A stretch of DNA of 55,626 nucleotides, from positions 1 to 55,626 of the IMG/VR virus record IMGVR_UViG_3300021495_000006; one strand, 5' to 3'. Positions 13,602 through 20,919 of the stretch are shown one piece after another. Origin of the DNA: a virus. The stretch's first letter is position 1. Each line of letters starts with the position of its first letter. Made by a program: the position numbers and the translations under genes. Below the pieces are notes generated by a model. That model was not told where the DNA came from. It saw nothing but the letters and a program-made list of their open reading frames with translations, and ran no database searches.

Positions 13602-14582
13602 CTACTCTCCATACAACTCCTCAGCAGCCTCAGTCTCAATGATTTGCCGAAACTTCTCTGTCTCTTCGCCCTTCAGGACTTCCACCTTGCGAGACACCGG
13701 CTTGTGAATCACCACATCGGCCCGCTTCTCTTCTGCCAGCCGCCGGGTGATGAAGGTCAAGATGGCCTCTTTGGCATCTTGCATGGTGCCCGCAAAGTCC
13801 TTGACGCTCTCCACGCCCAGGGCTTCATGGATTTCATCGCTGCTAAGGCCCAGCTCCTCACGTGTCCAGCGCCAGAAGCGCTTGCGGACTTTGGGGTTTT
13901 CGATCCAATGGGGCGTCTTGGCCTCCTGCCTCCCCCCATTGCCGGGGACTACTCCAGCCTCCAGCGTTGCGTCGGGCAGATGTTCTACGATGTCCTCAAT
14001 GTCCTGTGTGAAGTACCCGCTGGCCCGTGTAGCATGGAGGGTAGCACCAATCAACGCCCGTTTCTGAGCCATCTTCTGCAAGGTGTTGACTAGGCTAAAG
14101 GGGTCGTCGTTCTCTAGCACGAGCATGATATACTCGTTACCAGCTTTACTCCGACGCCTCTCCTTGCGGATAGCCCGCGCCTTCTCCTCCTCAGTGGCCT
14201 TGAACTCCGGGACATAGCGCCAGCGATAGCGCTTTTCGAGGGAGTTAGCTGAACCCTCACATTGGGCAATCACCAGCCCCGTCCGCCGGTCACGAAGACT
14301 GCAGAGATATGTGTAGGCAAACCGGCCATTGTCCCAGTCCTCAAGGCGGCTTGTACACTCATATTCGATGGAGAGGCCGTGGAAGAAGCACAGCTTTTCC
14401 GCGCCAGGTTTGAAGAGGGTGGGCTTCGCAGTACCGGGGATGACGCCATAGTCCTCGCCCTTAATCATCTGGCGGGCCACGAAAGCCCGGAATGCCTCCA
14501 AGCGCCTCTCACTCTCCTCGATGGTGATTGCAGGAGCGAGAGCAAAATCCCCCGCCACCACCATGGCTTTTTTCTCGTTCAA
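13602..14582 (-). CDS. Conserved phage protein, candidate DNA-annealing function
   Basis: A 326-residue protein. Its first half carries a pattern seen in many phage early proteins: a KGEDYGVIPGTAKPTLFKPGAEKL core followed by alternating strands with EDWDNGRFAYTY. Next come a basic segment around KARAIRKERRRSK and a helical QKMAQKRALIGATLHATRASG stretch. The C-terminal region is helical and charged. Proteins of this type occur near recombination and replication genes, and I infer single-strand DNA binding or annealing with low certainty. ATG 14582 abuts the upstream small gene. No catalytic residues can be named. Confidence 0.6.
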   Translation of the reverse strand: MNEKKAMVVAGDFALAPAITIEESERRLEAFRAFVARQMIKGEDYGVIPGTAKPTLFKPGAEKLCFFHGLSIEYECTSRLEDWDNGRFAYTYLCSLRDRRTGLVIAQCEGSANSLEKRYRWRYVPEFKATEEEKARAIRKERRRSKAGNEYIMLVLENDDPFSLVNTLQKMAQKRALIGATLHATRASGYFTQDIEDIVEHLPDATLEAGVVPGNGGRQEAKTPHWIENPKVRKRFWRWTREELGLSSDEIHEALGVESVKDFAGTMQDAKEAILTFITRRLAEEKRADVVIHKPVSRKVEVLKGEETEKFRQIIETEAAEELYGE

Positions 14583-14583
14583 C

Positions 14584-14784
14584 TTACTCCTCCTTTGTGG
14601 GCCATATAATGCCCTTCCGCCGCATTTGGCATTGTGTCAGCTCATTGAGGAGATAGCCTAACCTCTTACGTGTTTTGAAAACCTTGGGAGAGAAGCTCGT
14701 TAGCTCCTCAATGAGCGTGTCCACCTCGGTCCTTCTAAGCACAACTAACACGTTGCCGTCTAATCCGTCTAAAAAGCAAAGCAT
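14584..14784 (-). CDS. Small protein, unknown
   Basis: A 66-residue helical protein (MLCFLDGLDGNVLVVLRRTE). ATG 14784 is preceded by AAGGAGGGGACT, and the longer frame has no site. It is the first gene after the structured element at 14830-14949. Confidence 0.6.
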   Translation of the reverse strand: MLCFLDGLDGNVLVVLRRTEVDTLIEELTSFSPKVFKTRKRLGYLLNELTQCQMRRKGIIWPTKEE

Positions 14785-14829
14785 AGTCCCCTCCTTAGTA
14801 GGAGGAATGCCGGGCCATTCCCCCGTCTC

Positions 14830-14949
14830 CAAGCCCACTCACGCCCCGTGCCCGGTCGGTGTAGCCTCTATTTCGGGCGGCTTCCCTGGGGCCCTCAGCG
14901 CTGAGGACTTACACACACCTTCCCACTAGGTAGGCGCATCGCGGGCTTG
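14830..14949 (-). ncRNA. Branched leader or small RNA candidate
   Basis: A 120-base intergenic segment is closed by a 7-bp stem, CAAGCCC/GGGCTTG (14949-14943 and 14836-14830), followed by an internal loop and CGCC/GGCG. A GGTGT/ACACC stem (14919-14915 and 14862-14858) encloses a perfect 14-base palindrome, CCTCAGCGCTGAGG (14893-14906), and an AGCC/GGCT hairpin. The start codon at 14784 is about 45 bases further on. Length and branching resemble riboswitch-type leaders, but no known class is recognised. Confidence 0.5.
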
Positions 14950-15333
14950 TCACTTATCCTGCCACAACGCCCTTGCCCTTTCAGCCGTCGTCACAGCCCA
15001 CGCACGCAACACCGTACAGAACGCTTTGCCTTCTACCCAAGGTAAATCGTTCAAGACCACGATGGGCTTGCCCAAGGCGAAGGCCATCCCTAAGTCAAAG
15101 TGCGTGCCCAAGCTGGTAGGCGTGTAATATACCAGAACGGCCCTGGCGTCCTTGATGGCCGCCAAGTTCGCCTGGCAGATGTCCCAGCCTACCCGGTCGT
15201 CCTGGGCGGTATCGCGCGGGGGAAAGTGAACAGTATAGCCCGCGCTTTCCAAGAGGGTGACCCAGCGGGTCAGGGTTTCCTTGTCCTCTTTCGTTGCCCC
15301 TCGCACGGGGCAGATGATAAAGAAGTCTATCAT
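14950..15333 (-). CDS. Nucleoside 2-deoxyribosyltransferase-like protein
   Basis: A 127-residue Rossmann-like protein: MIDFFIICPVRG (first strand and loop), a central WDICQANLAAIKDARAVLVY segment, and GTHFDLGMAFALGKPIVVLN near the C-terminus. This order matches the deoxyribosyltransferase/TIR-related fold, in which an acidic-rich loop and a helix-start Glu hold the nucleotide. The position usually occupied by the catalytic Glu reads FDLGMA here, so activity is uncertain. A role in nucleotide salvage or in NAD-linked host defence interplay is possible. Confidence 0.65.
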   Translation of the reverse strand: MIDFFIICPVRGATKEDKETLTRWVTLLESAGYTVHFPPRDTAQDDRVGWDICQANLAAIKDARAVLVYYTPTSLGTHFDLGMAFALGKPIVVLNDLPWVEGKAFCTVLRAWAVTTAERARALWQDK

Positions 15334-15342
15334 AACACCCCC

Positions 15343-15573
15343 CTAAGTCGCCAGATTCGCCGCACTCCATACTTGCCCCTTCCACTCTATCAAGAAGTCG
15401 CTCTGAAGGCCTTGCCGTACAATATCCGCGTGTTCCTCGCACAGTGGAATGGCAGCGAACCCCCGAATGTGATAACCAGGCCGGTAAAGTGCGGTGGAGT
15501 CCAGGCCAGGTTGCCACAGCTCATAAGCCTCATTGTTGCATCCTATGGCCGCACATTTTCTCTTCCTGGCCAT
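15343..15573 (-). CDS. Small zinc protein, unknown
   Basis: A 76-residue protein with MARKRKCAAIGCNNEAYELW and later LCEEHAD, giving a C-x4-C...C-x2-H metal site. ATG 15573 follows GAAGGAGGGAGCC. It sits in a run of zinc-ribbon genes. Function unknown. Confidence 0.6.
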   Translation of the reverse strand: MARKRKCAAIGCNNEAYELWQPGLDSTALYRPGYHIRGFAAIPLCEEHADIVRQGLQSDFLIEWKGQVWSAANLAT

Positions 15574-15586
15574 GGCTCCCTCCTTC

Positions 15587-15919
15587 TCAAAACAGAATAC
15601 CCACCCCGTTCGCAGCGGCGCGGGTCAGATGGGCCACAAGCCCCCGATCTTCGGGGCGGGGAGAGGCCCGGCGAATGCCAGGCCCCTCTGCAATCTTTGC
15701 CAAGAATTCCCGCGCTTCTCGCTCGGCTCGCTCAATGGGGCAAATCGCCACCCGCCCACCACCATAGTCTAGTACTGACAATGTGCCGCAGTACCAGCAA
15801 AACTGGTGGCCGCCAAGCTCAAAGCGCAGCCATACCGTGCTATCATTGCCACACACAGAGCAAGGCCCTGGATGGCTCACGCATCTTGTTGCCCCGCACC
15901 TTTCGCAACGCGCATACAT
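15587..15919 (-). CDS. Protein with three CxxC knuckles
   Basis: A 110-residue protein with CERC, CSVC and CWYC motifs plus further cysteines, so at least one and probably two zinc sites in the first 50 residues. The rest is helical and basic. ATG 15919 follows AAAGGAG. It is the first gene behind the consensus promoter at 15995-16023, so it is probably early and strongly expressed. Likely nucleic-acid-binding. Confidence 0.65.
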   Translation of the reverse strand: MYARCERCGATRCVSHPGPCSVCGNDSTVWLRFELGGHQFCWYCGTLSVLDYGGGRVAICPIERAEREAREFLAKIAEGPGIRRASPRPEDRGLVAHLTRAAANGVGILF

Positions 15920-15994
15920 CTTATTCCACTCCTTTCCTCGGTGCTCCCGCCTGCGTCATCAGCAGGTCAATCTTGTGCAGCTAACTTCGCGCAC

Positions 15995-16023
15995 ATTGTA
16001 TCATAGAAGTATATGCTTGTCAA
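15995..16023 (-). promoter_or_regulatory. Consensus-like promoter for the early operon
   Basis: Minus-strand TTGACA (16023-16018) and TACAAT (16000-15995) are 17 bases apart. It reads into the gene at 15919 and the genes beyond. Upstream it carries the same CCTTAAAATTTTGA (16076-16063) and TGTGCAAA (16033-16026) blocks as the plus-strand promoter at 4511. Confidence 0.85.
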
Positions 16024-16091
16024 GCTTTGCACACGTGTGTAATGTTAAAATTTTCGGGGAATTCAAAATTTTAAGGAAAGCGTGATAGATT

Positions 16092-16655
16092 TCACAAGCG
16101 GGATAGTAACCATTCGAGGAGAGAGCGGTTGCCCTTACTTGCATTGCAAGAGCGGCAGGCAACAACCAAGTTATCTTCGGAGTGTGTGCCCCCCTTGCTC
16201 AAGGGCACTATGTGGTCAAGTGTCAAATCTTCTTGGGCCCCGCAATAGACACAACGGTAGCCATCCCTTGCATAGATTGCGGCTTCGTTTACTGGGAGTA
16301 TTGTAGCCCCCACCTTGCGGGCACGATAGCGGCGGCTATATTCGCGGCATTTATCTCTGTTTTTGGCGCTCCATCTTTTTTGCCTTGGCCCGTGGCTATT
16401 GCGCTTGCGTTCTTGCTTGAGCCATTCATCCCACCGCCCAACCCAAGATCGGCGGCGCCGCCCACGCCTTTCCCATTCCTGGCGCCAATTGGGGTTACGC
16501 GCTCTCCATTGCTTAGCGATCGCCGCCTGATAGCCGGGGTGTTTCCGCCTCCAATCTTTAAAATAACACAGTTGGCATAATCCCTTTGCGTGGTGGGGAA
16601 TCTCAGTAGTGCCACATTCACGGCAACAATCCCAGTCTTTGGCCCATCTACCCAT
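16092..16655 (-). CDS. HNH endonuclease, homing type
   Basis: A 187-residue protein. The N-terminus has a four-cysteine zinc finger (CCRECG ... CQLCYFKDW). The middle is very basic and Trp/Arg-rich, probably DNA-binding. The C-terminus is a classical HNH: GYRCVYCG, then LTLDHIVPLSKGG, then NLVVACRSCNASKGN. Free-standing HNH enzymes of this form spread by cutting related phage genomes. ATG 16655 follows AAGGGAGAGCC, right after the structured RNA at 16665-16780. It has no RuvC domain, so it is not IscB. Confidence 0.85.
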   Translation of the reverse strand: MGRWAKDWDCCRECGTTEIPHHAKGLCQLCYFKDWRRKHPGYQAAIAKQWRARNPNWRQEWERRGRRRRSWVGRWDEWLKQERKRNSHGPRQKRWSAKNRDKCREYSRRYRARKVGATILPVNEAAIYARDGYRCVYCGAQEDLTLDHIVPLSKGGTHSEDNLVVACRSCNASKGNRSLLEWLLSRL

Positions 16656-16664
16656 AGGCTCTCC

Positions 16665-16780
16665 CTTAAAAAGAGGAGCCCCCTCCGACCCGGCGGTTCC
16701 CAGCTACGAGGCCACCGACTTTAGGTCGTTGGGGGCATAGAATACAAAATCCGCCCTGTCGGTTTTGGCCTCGTAGCTCT
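16665..16780 (-). ncRNA. Long-hairpin small RNA candidate with its own promoter
   Basis: Directly behind a perfect promoter, a 13-bp stem AGCTACGAGGCCA/TGGCCTCGTAGCT (16778-16766 and 16714-16702) continues after a 3-base bulge with CCGAC/GTCGG and GGGC/GCCC. The result is a single long, interrupted hairpin of about 77 bases. It is followed by GGAGGGGGCTCC and a T-rich tract at 16673-16667. The product would be about 110 bases, with a 6S-like outline but no matching sequence. It could also be a leader controlling the HNH gene, whose start lies 10 bases downstream. Confidence 0.65.
16667..16686 (-). terminator. Possible terminator or attenuator before the HNH gene
   Basis: GGAG-GGGG-CTCC followed by TCTTTTT on the minus strand. 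The stem is only 4-5 bp, but it is GC-only and the T tract is good. The same palindrome in the opposite orientation precedes the T tract at 16818-16824. Confidence 0.5.
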
Positions 16781-16786
16781 AAGAAC

Positions 16787-16815
16787 ATTATAGCATAATT
16801 TGGCCAATTTGTCAA
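16787..16815 (-). promoter_or_regulatory. Perfect sigma-70 promoter
   Basis: Minus-strand TTGACA (16815-16810) and TATAAT (16792-16787) are separated by 17 bases. Initiation would be near 16780, at the base of the long hairpin. Confidence 0.9.
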
Positions 16816-16816
16816 G

Positions 16817-16836
16817 TAAAAAAAGGAGGGGGCTCC
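16817..16836 (-). terminator. Terminator ending the upstream RNA region
   Basis: GGAG-CCCC-CTCC followed by seven T residues on the minus strand, immediately before the next promoter. It would end transcripts that cover the membrane-protein gene at 16973 and the hairpins behind it. The stem is short and may be extended by CGGCGGC upstream. Confidence 0.6.
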
Positions 16837-16965
16837 GCCGCCGAGCAAAGGAGGTGTGGGGGCGATGAACTCCCCACACGAGGAACTCTTGCATTGGAGC
16901 CCCCACGCCTCCCCCGATGGCTATCACATCAGGGGAGGTAACACCAAACGCCAGGCGTTGGTGGC
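16837..16965 (-). ncRNA. Three-hairpin RNA module
   Basis: The stretch between the stop at 16973 and the terminator holds three strong minus-strand hairpins. The first is CACCAA/TTGGTG with an inner CGC/GCG (16963-16942). The second is a 12-bp stem with a 7-base loop (16938-16908), one U-G pair otherwise perfect. The third is an 8-bp GTGGGGGC/GCCCCCAC stem (16906-16856). Part of the third (GGGGGCTCC) can pair instead with the terminator stem, so a switch is conceivable. No gene fits here. It may be a 3' regulatory region or a processed small RNA. Confidence 0.55.
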
Positions 16966-16972
16966 TTAACCA

Positions 16973-17305
16973 TTAGTAACCAGGTAGCACCAATCGCTGA
17001 GGCGGTGCAATCAACTCTTGCCAGTATTTCCAAGCCAATTCTTGGATATAATTCTTGGGGATGAGTATCTTGACCGCCGTGGCGATTGGCAGGGGCAAAT
17101 AGCCGATGATAGTGTCGTAGAAATACCCCGCTGCCGATTTGACATCATCCTCGGTGACTTTATCCAATTCACCGCTGGCCCATTGCACAAGCCACTCTAG
17201 CGCTTTGTCTATGATCTCGCGGATTTTGTTGTCGCGCCATATCTTAATGGCGTAGAACAGAGCCACTGCCACAATGGGCCAGTAAGTTTGTAACCATTCC
17301 CACAT
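16973..17305 (-). CDS. Membrane-anchored protein, holin candidate
   Basis: A 110-residue protein with one membrane helix near the N-terminus (residues 7-22, YWPIVAVALFYAIKIW) and amphipathic helices behind it. The size, single helix and position near SpoIID-type and XhlA-like genes suggest a holin or lysis accessory. ATG 17305 follows AGGGAGGAATAACT; a GTG at 17383 would add 26 charged residues and is possible. Confidence 0.55.
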   Translation of the reverse strand: MWEWLQTYWPIVAVALFYAIKIWRDNKIREIIDKALEWLVQWASGELDKVTEDDVKSAAGYFYDTIIGYLPLPIATAVKILIPKNYIQELAWKYWQELIAPPQRLVLPGY

Positions 17306-17462
17306 AGTTATTCCTCCCTCTTCTTCTCTCTCCGTATAAGTAGCCTCAATGTCAAACTCCCTTGGGCGTATTCCCGTACTCACTCCTTAAGGTGTGCCAA
17401 GCGTTCCTCACGCTGGCGCTCCCACCACCGCGTATACTAGCGCGGCGGCACTAAACTTATCC

Positions 17463-17576
17463 TTACCACCCCTGAACCACCCAATTGTAACCCAACTGCT
17501 GCAATGCTGGAAACTTGTAGAGCAACAATAAGCCCAGCACAAACAGCAGCCACCACAATAAGTCCCTCTTGCTCAT
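17463..17576 (-). CDS. 37-residue membrane peptide
   Basis: MSKRDLLWWLLFVLGLLLLY is a basic start followed by one transmembrane helix; the rest is polar. Its ATG overlaps the stop of the phosphoesterase gene (ATGA) with AGGAGGGAACG upstream. Phage peptides like this serve as small holins, spanin-like factors or host-membrane modulators; the neighbours favour lysis. Confidence 0.6.
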   Translation of the reverse strand: MSKRDLLWWLLFVLGLLLLYKFPALQQLGYNWVVQGW

Positions 17577-18667
17577 CGTTCCCTCCTTAAATACTCCAAG
17601 TAATTGGCCGCTTCTTGGACATCGTTCATGGGCCAAATGTAATCCTTATCAGGCCAAAAGAAAAGGCACACGGGGGCAATGTCCGCGCCGAAGAAGCCGT
17701 GTTGCCTGGCCCAAGTATCCATTGTCTTATACGTCCCCGGCCTAACCGCCCATCTCTGCTTGCCATGCCGCCAGAAGTTGCCAACGTGTGGCACATGCCG
17801 ATGCTCCACGATGACTACATCCGCAGGTGTTAGGCCAAAGTCGTAAAGCCTCTGGCAGGTGTGCCCCACATTGAGGCGGCTCTCGCCCCAAAACTTGTGT
17901 GTGGCCTCGATGGTGTACTCTTGGCTTCCCAAGTGAAGGTGCATGACGCCAATCTCTTGGACATTGACAACGTGGGCCCTTTCCATTATATTGGCAAACT
18001 GCGGGAGCATTGCCTTTTTCTTTGTCCAGAGTTCGTGATTCCCCACTCTGGCCCACAGGATTTTAGATCGCAGCCGCCCGATGGTATCTTCTAGGAGTTT
18101 CCATTGAGGCGAGGCCAAGATGACCTGCTCCTGCACTCCGCCCAAGAGGAATTCGTCTATGAAGTTGTCCACTTGGTCGCCGCCGATGCCGCAGTACATC
18201 CCATCGGTTTCGGCGATAATCTGAACGTCACGCCGTAGTTGGTCGTAGTCCACGCCGATGCCGCCGATGTGGGTGTCCGCCAGCTCCACAATGCAGATGG
18301 GCCTCTGCTCCCCCGTGAGATCAACCTCCACATTGTCCACGCGCTCGACTTGGTACTTGAGCGCGTTGGCCAATGCCTGGGTTGCTTCCCACACTGCTTC
18401 GGGGTCAAAGGTGCTCACCGTCTCGACAGGACGTATCTTTAGAGCGGCTTTGATAGCTTCCCGGTAGTTGTCGGCGCTGGTGCGCAGGCCAAGCTTTTGG
18501 CATTTACGGTGAATGGCGGCCATAGTCACAGGATGGCCCACAATTTCCTCAATCTCTGGCTTGAGTTGGCTCGGAGCCCGCCCCTGATGGTGGCTCAAAA
18601 GCCATTGCTCCAGCGATTGCTCCCCCAGCGCCTCGTACCTGCCGGGGGTCTTCCAATCGAGCTTCAT
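17573..18667 (-). CDS. Calcineurin-like metallophosphoesterase
   Basis: A 364-residue protein. Residues 1-110 look like a helical DNA-binding region with a winged-helix-like PVTMAAIHRKCQKLGL. The catalytic part has the full metal-binding set: DTHIG (Asp131, His133), GGDQVDN (Asp164, Asp167), GNHE (Asn210, His211), His257, and HRH (289-291). It would hydrolyse a phosphoester, DNA or a nucleotide. Its location beside lysis genes is unexpected for a DNA enzyme. ATG 18667 follows AAAGGAGTG. Confidence 0.85.
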   Translation of the reverse strand: MKLDWKTPGRYEALGEQSLEQWLLSHHQGRAPSQLKPEIEEIVGHPVTMAAIHRKCQKLGLRTSADNYREAIKAALKIRPVETVSTFDPEAVWEATQALANALKYQVERVDNVEVDLTGEQRPICIVELADTHIGGIGVDYDQLRRDVQIIAETDGMYCGIGGDQVDNFIDEFLLGGVQEQVILASPQWKLLEDTIGRLRSKILWARVGNHELWTKKKAMLPQFANIMERAHVVNVQEIGVMHLHLGSQEYTIEATHKFWGESRLNVGHTCQRLYDFGLTPADVVIVEHRHVPHVGNFWRHGKQRWAVRPGTYKTMDTWARQHGFFGADIAPVCLFFWPDKDYIWPMNDVQEAANYLEYLRRER

Positions 18668-18682
18668 CGTTTGTCACTCCTT

Positions 18683-18895
18683 TCAGCGGAACAGCCATAC
18701 TGCCAAAGCTGTCCCTACAATGGTGGCAAAGATTGCCCAAAGCATCTTCTTTTGCCATTCCATTTCCGTCTCGAAGCGCGCCTTAAGCGCCTCAAAACGT
18801 GCCTCCAATCGAGCCAGGCGCTCCCTCACCTCCCCCGTTTCATCGTTGAGCCGTGCAATGTGTTTTTCGATGTTAGCTAATCGCGTCTCCTCCAT
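18683..18895 (-). CDS. XhlA-like coiled-coil membrane protein
   Basis: A 70-residue protein with an N-terminal coiled coil (ARLEARFEALKARFETEMEW) and a C-terminal membrane helix (MLWAIFATIVGTALAVWLF). This is the layout of XhlA/hemolysin-type phage proteins that act with holins at the cytoplasmic membrane. ATG 18895 follows AGGAGCGGTC. Confidence 0.7.
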   Translation of the reverse strand: MEETRLANIEKHIARLNDETGEVRERLARLEARFEALKARFETEMEWQKKMLWAIFATIVGTALAVWLFR

Positions 18896-18903
18896 GACCG
18901 CTC

Positions 18904-19113
18904 CTAGCATTGTGATAGTATTGCCCTCTTGACTTCGGGCCTGCACCCTGCCGCAATATCCCGCAATGTGACCTCCGCCTCCACGCGCGGCATCCTGTGC
19001 ATCTCCACCTTGCCACCCTCCAAATACAGCGTCAATAAGCAAGGCGGCCCTAGGAAATCAATCAGCGCTTGCTCCGCAACGCTGATGTCCTCATTCTCCC
19101 ACCAAAGCTTCAT
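18904..19113 (-). CDS. Small protein, unknown
   Basis: A 69-residue protein with a beta-like LLTLYLEGGKVEMHRM segment. ATG 19113 lies inside the end of the upstream coiled-coil gene. No family recognised. Confidence 0.55.
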   Translation of the reverse strand: MKLWWENEDISVAEQALIDFLGPPCLLTLYLEGGKVEMHRMPRVEAEVTLRDIAAGCRPEVKRAILSQC

Positions 19114-19318
19114 AGTATTCAACCTTCCCCCGCAGCTCGTCCAACGCCCCCTCTAGCTCCGAGATGTATTCCCTCGCCGCTAATAGGGCCTCTTCAAGCT
19201 GCTGGATCCGCTCCCGCGCCTCCTGCAAGTCGCGTTCGAGATAGGCGTTGTCCTCCTCTAGCTGACGCACCCGAGGTATGTGCGCAACCACCTTATCGCC
19301 GTCCCATAAGGCCTCCAT
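19091..19318 (-). CDS. Coiled-coil protein
   Basis: A 75-residue protein that is almost wholly coiled coil (QLEEDNAYLERDLQEARERI). ATG 19318 follows AAGGAGGGTTAAG. Possibly a small structural or lysis accessory. Confidence 0.6.
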   Translation of the reverse strand: MEALWDGDKVVAHIPRVRQLEEDNAYLERDLQEARERIQQLEEALLAAREYISELEGALDELRGKVEYYEALVGE

Positions 19319-19332
19319 CTTAACCCTCCTTC

Positions 19333-20919
19333 TTACCAGCGCCACGCATGGATGTTATCCCAGTGGCCATCCTCACAGAACAGAAACCCCAATGCGAAAG
19401 CTTGGACTACTAACGGGTGCCCTTGAAATGATAGGTCTCTAATCTCTGGCGTCAAGGGCACGCCCCAGCCCAATGCCCTCGCCTTCTTGGGAAAGGCAAG
19501 AGTAGGATTATAGGGGATTGTCTGCCCGACATATTTGGACCAGTTGTTCCATAGCCAATTGCGGACATATTCCCCACATGCATTGGCATCCATTGCTCCC
19601 TCCGGTATATACGCCTTGGGATAATAGAAAGCCAAAATCTCTCTCCACGACTTGCCCAGTTCGGCCATCCTCTTGGCCCCGCGTTGACAAAGCCGCCCAT
19701 ACCAGCGTCTTCCCTGATACCCCCCTTGCCCTCGGCAATAAGGGCATTGAGGTAAGCCACAAGTTGAAACATATTGGGCAAAATATGCCAAGCCACGCCA
19801 ATCCCGAAGATAAATGCCTCGTGTAGCCGATATGGCCGCATCACTGCGCGGGTCTTTGGCCCAAGGCCGATAAACTTGGCAACATGTCTCTGTGCATAGA
19901 TCGGCCCCGTGGTCACGGTGCTTGCCCCCTCGTTGCACCCAAAACTTGGCATAACTCCGAGCGGCCACTGCTTGGGCCATGAGCGCTTGGGCAGGCCAGC
20001 TAGGATTGACCTCCGCAGGTACCACTCCCCGCAAATACTCCTCAATGTGTAGATTCTGCACTTGGCCATGACTGTCGCGTCGCCACAAGCGGATTGTCTC
20101 TGCGGTCGCTTGTGCATTGCCTTCAGCAGTAATGTAATCCCCCAACAGCATGGCGGCTCTGGAGGAGAGATTAAAACTCTGCCACTTGCTATCCCAAGTG
20201 CCATAGCAATAGACAATGGCACCTTCGACCCAATATTCATCTGTGCGGAGAATGTGGTCTAACTGTTGCAATTGGGCAATGTAACTGTCATCATCGGCGA
20301 AATGGCGGTACCCCCGCTGATTGCAGTCAATGCCACATTCTCCTAAGATGACGGGGATATGATAGCCCGCCGCGTCAAGGAGCTTGCGGTAGCGGAGGGC
20401 CAGCCATTCGGCGCTAGCCAATACCTCCTTGCACCCATACGAGTGATAGCCGAATAGGTCACCCGCCTCCAACGCAGGCCGGAAATAGGGCATCAACTCC
20501 GGCTCTGGATTGCCGACAGCAAAGTTGCCGACAATGGCCCGCAGGCCATACCTCTTAATCTCCTCCGCCCACACCCGTTCAAAGTGGGCCAAGCGCTTCA
20601 TGCTGGCTACGGATTTGGCCACCGGCTCGTTCACGCACTCCCAAGCGTCAATGATACCACCATGATTGTCGCTGAGCCGTTTTATCACCTTCGCCAGTGT
20701 CCGGGCGTTGGCTTCCGCCCAATCCCAGCTATCACCCGGTAACCAACGAGCCAGAATGAGCGTATCAGGTTTAAGCTTCTTAAGCTTGGGCACCCATTCC
20801 ACATAGTCGGCCTCGCCAATCATCACCAACTTGAAGGTGCGGGGCTTGACATCAAGAGCCCAGCTTAATGCCTTGCCGTCGGGGCAAAGCGTTTGTATCC
20901 CCAAGAGGCTTAATCTCAT
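19333..20919 (-). CDS. Glycoside hydrolase-like / SpoIID fusion, probable cell-wall enzyme
   Basis: A 528-residue protein. Residues 1-270 resemble a clan-A glycosidase barrel, with acidic residues in ECVNEP and ILGECGID spaced like an acid/base and nucleophile. Residues about 295-440 match SpoIID/LytB: IEEYLRGVVPAEVNPSWP, then ALMAQAVAARSYA, then AISATRGIYL, STCG and YCRGQGGYQGR. SpoIID cuts peptidoglycan glycan strands. The pair suggests the endolysin or a tail-borne wall enzyme. No signal peptide is evident, so release would need the neighbouring membrane proteins. The tail of the protein is Trp-rich and may bind carbohydrate. Confidence 0.8.
   Translation of the reverse strand: MRLSLLGIQTLCPDGKALSWALDVKPRTFKLVMIGEADYVEWVPKLKKLKPDTLILARWLPGDSWDWAEANARTLAKVIKRLSDNHGGIIDAWECVNEPVAKSVASMKRLAHFERVWAEEIKRYGLRAIVGNFAVGNPEPELMPYFRPALEAGDLFGYHSYGCKEVLASAEWLALRYRKLLDAAGYHIPVILGECGIDCNQRGYRHFADDDSYIAQLQQLDHILRTDEYWVEGAIVYCYGTWDSKWQSFNLSSRAAMLLGDYITAEGNAQATAETIRLWRRDSHGQVQNLHIEEYLRGVVPAEVNPSWPAQALMAQAVAARSYAKFWVQRGGKHRDHGADLCTETCCQVYRPWAKDPRSDAAISATRGIYLRDWRGLAYFAQYVSTCGLPQCPYCRGQGGYQGRRWYGRLCQRGAKRMAELGKSWREILAFYYPKAYIPEGAMDANACGEYVRNWLWNNWSKYVGQTIPYNPTLAFPKKARALGWGVPLTPEIRDLSFQGHPLVVQAFALGFLFCEDGHWDNIHAWRW

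Noticed and set aside
16092-16815. IscB/OMEGA-type RNA-guided system
   Set aside because: The HNH protein has 187 residues and no RuvC or PLMP domain, so only the layout is reminiscent.
16721-16927. 68-codon and 60-codon minus-strand frames over the RNA modules
   Set aside because: They would cross a perfect promoter, terminator and inverted repeats and lack start signals.
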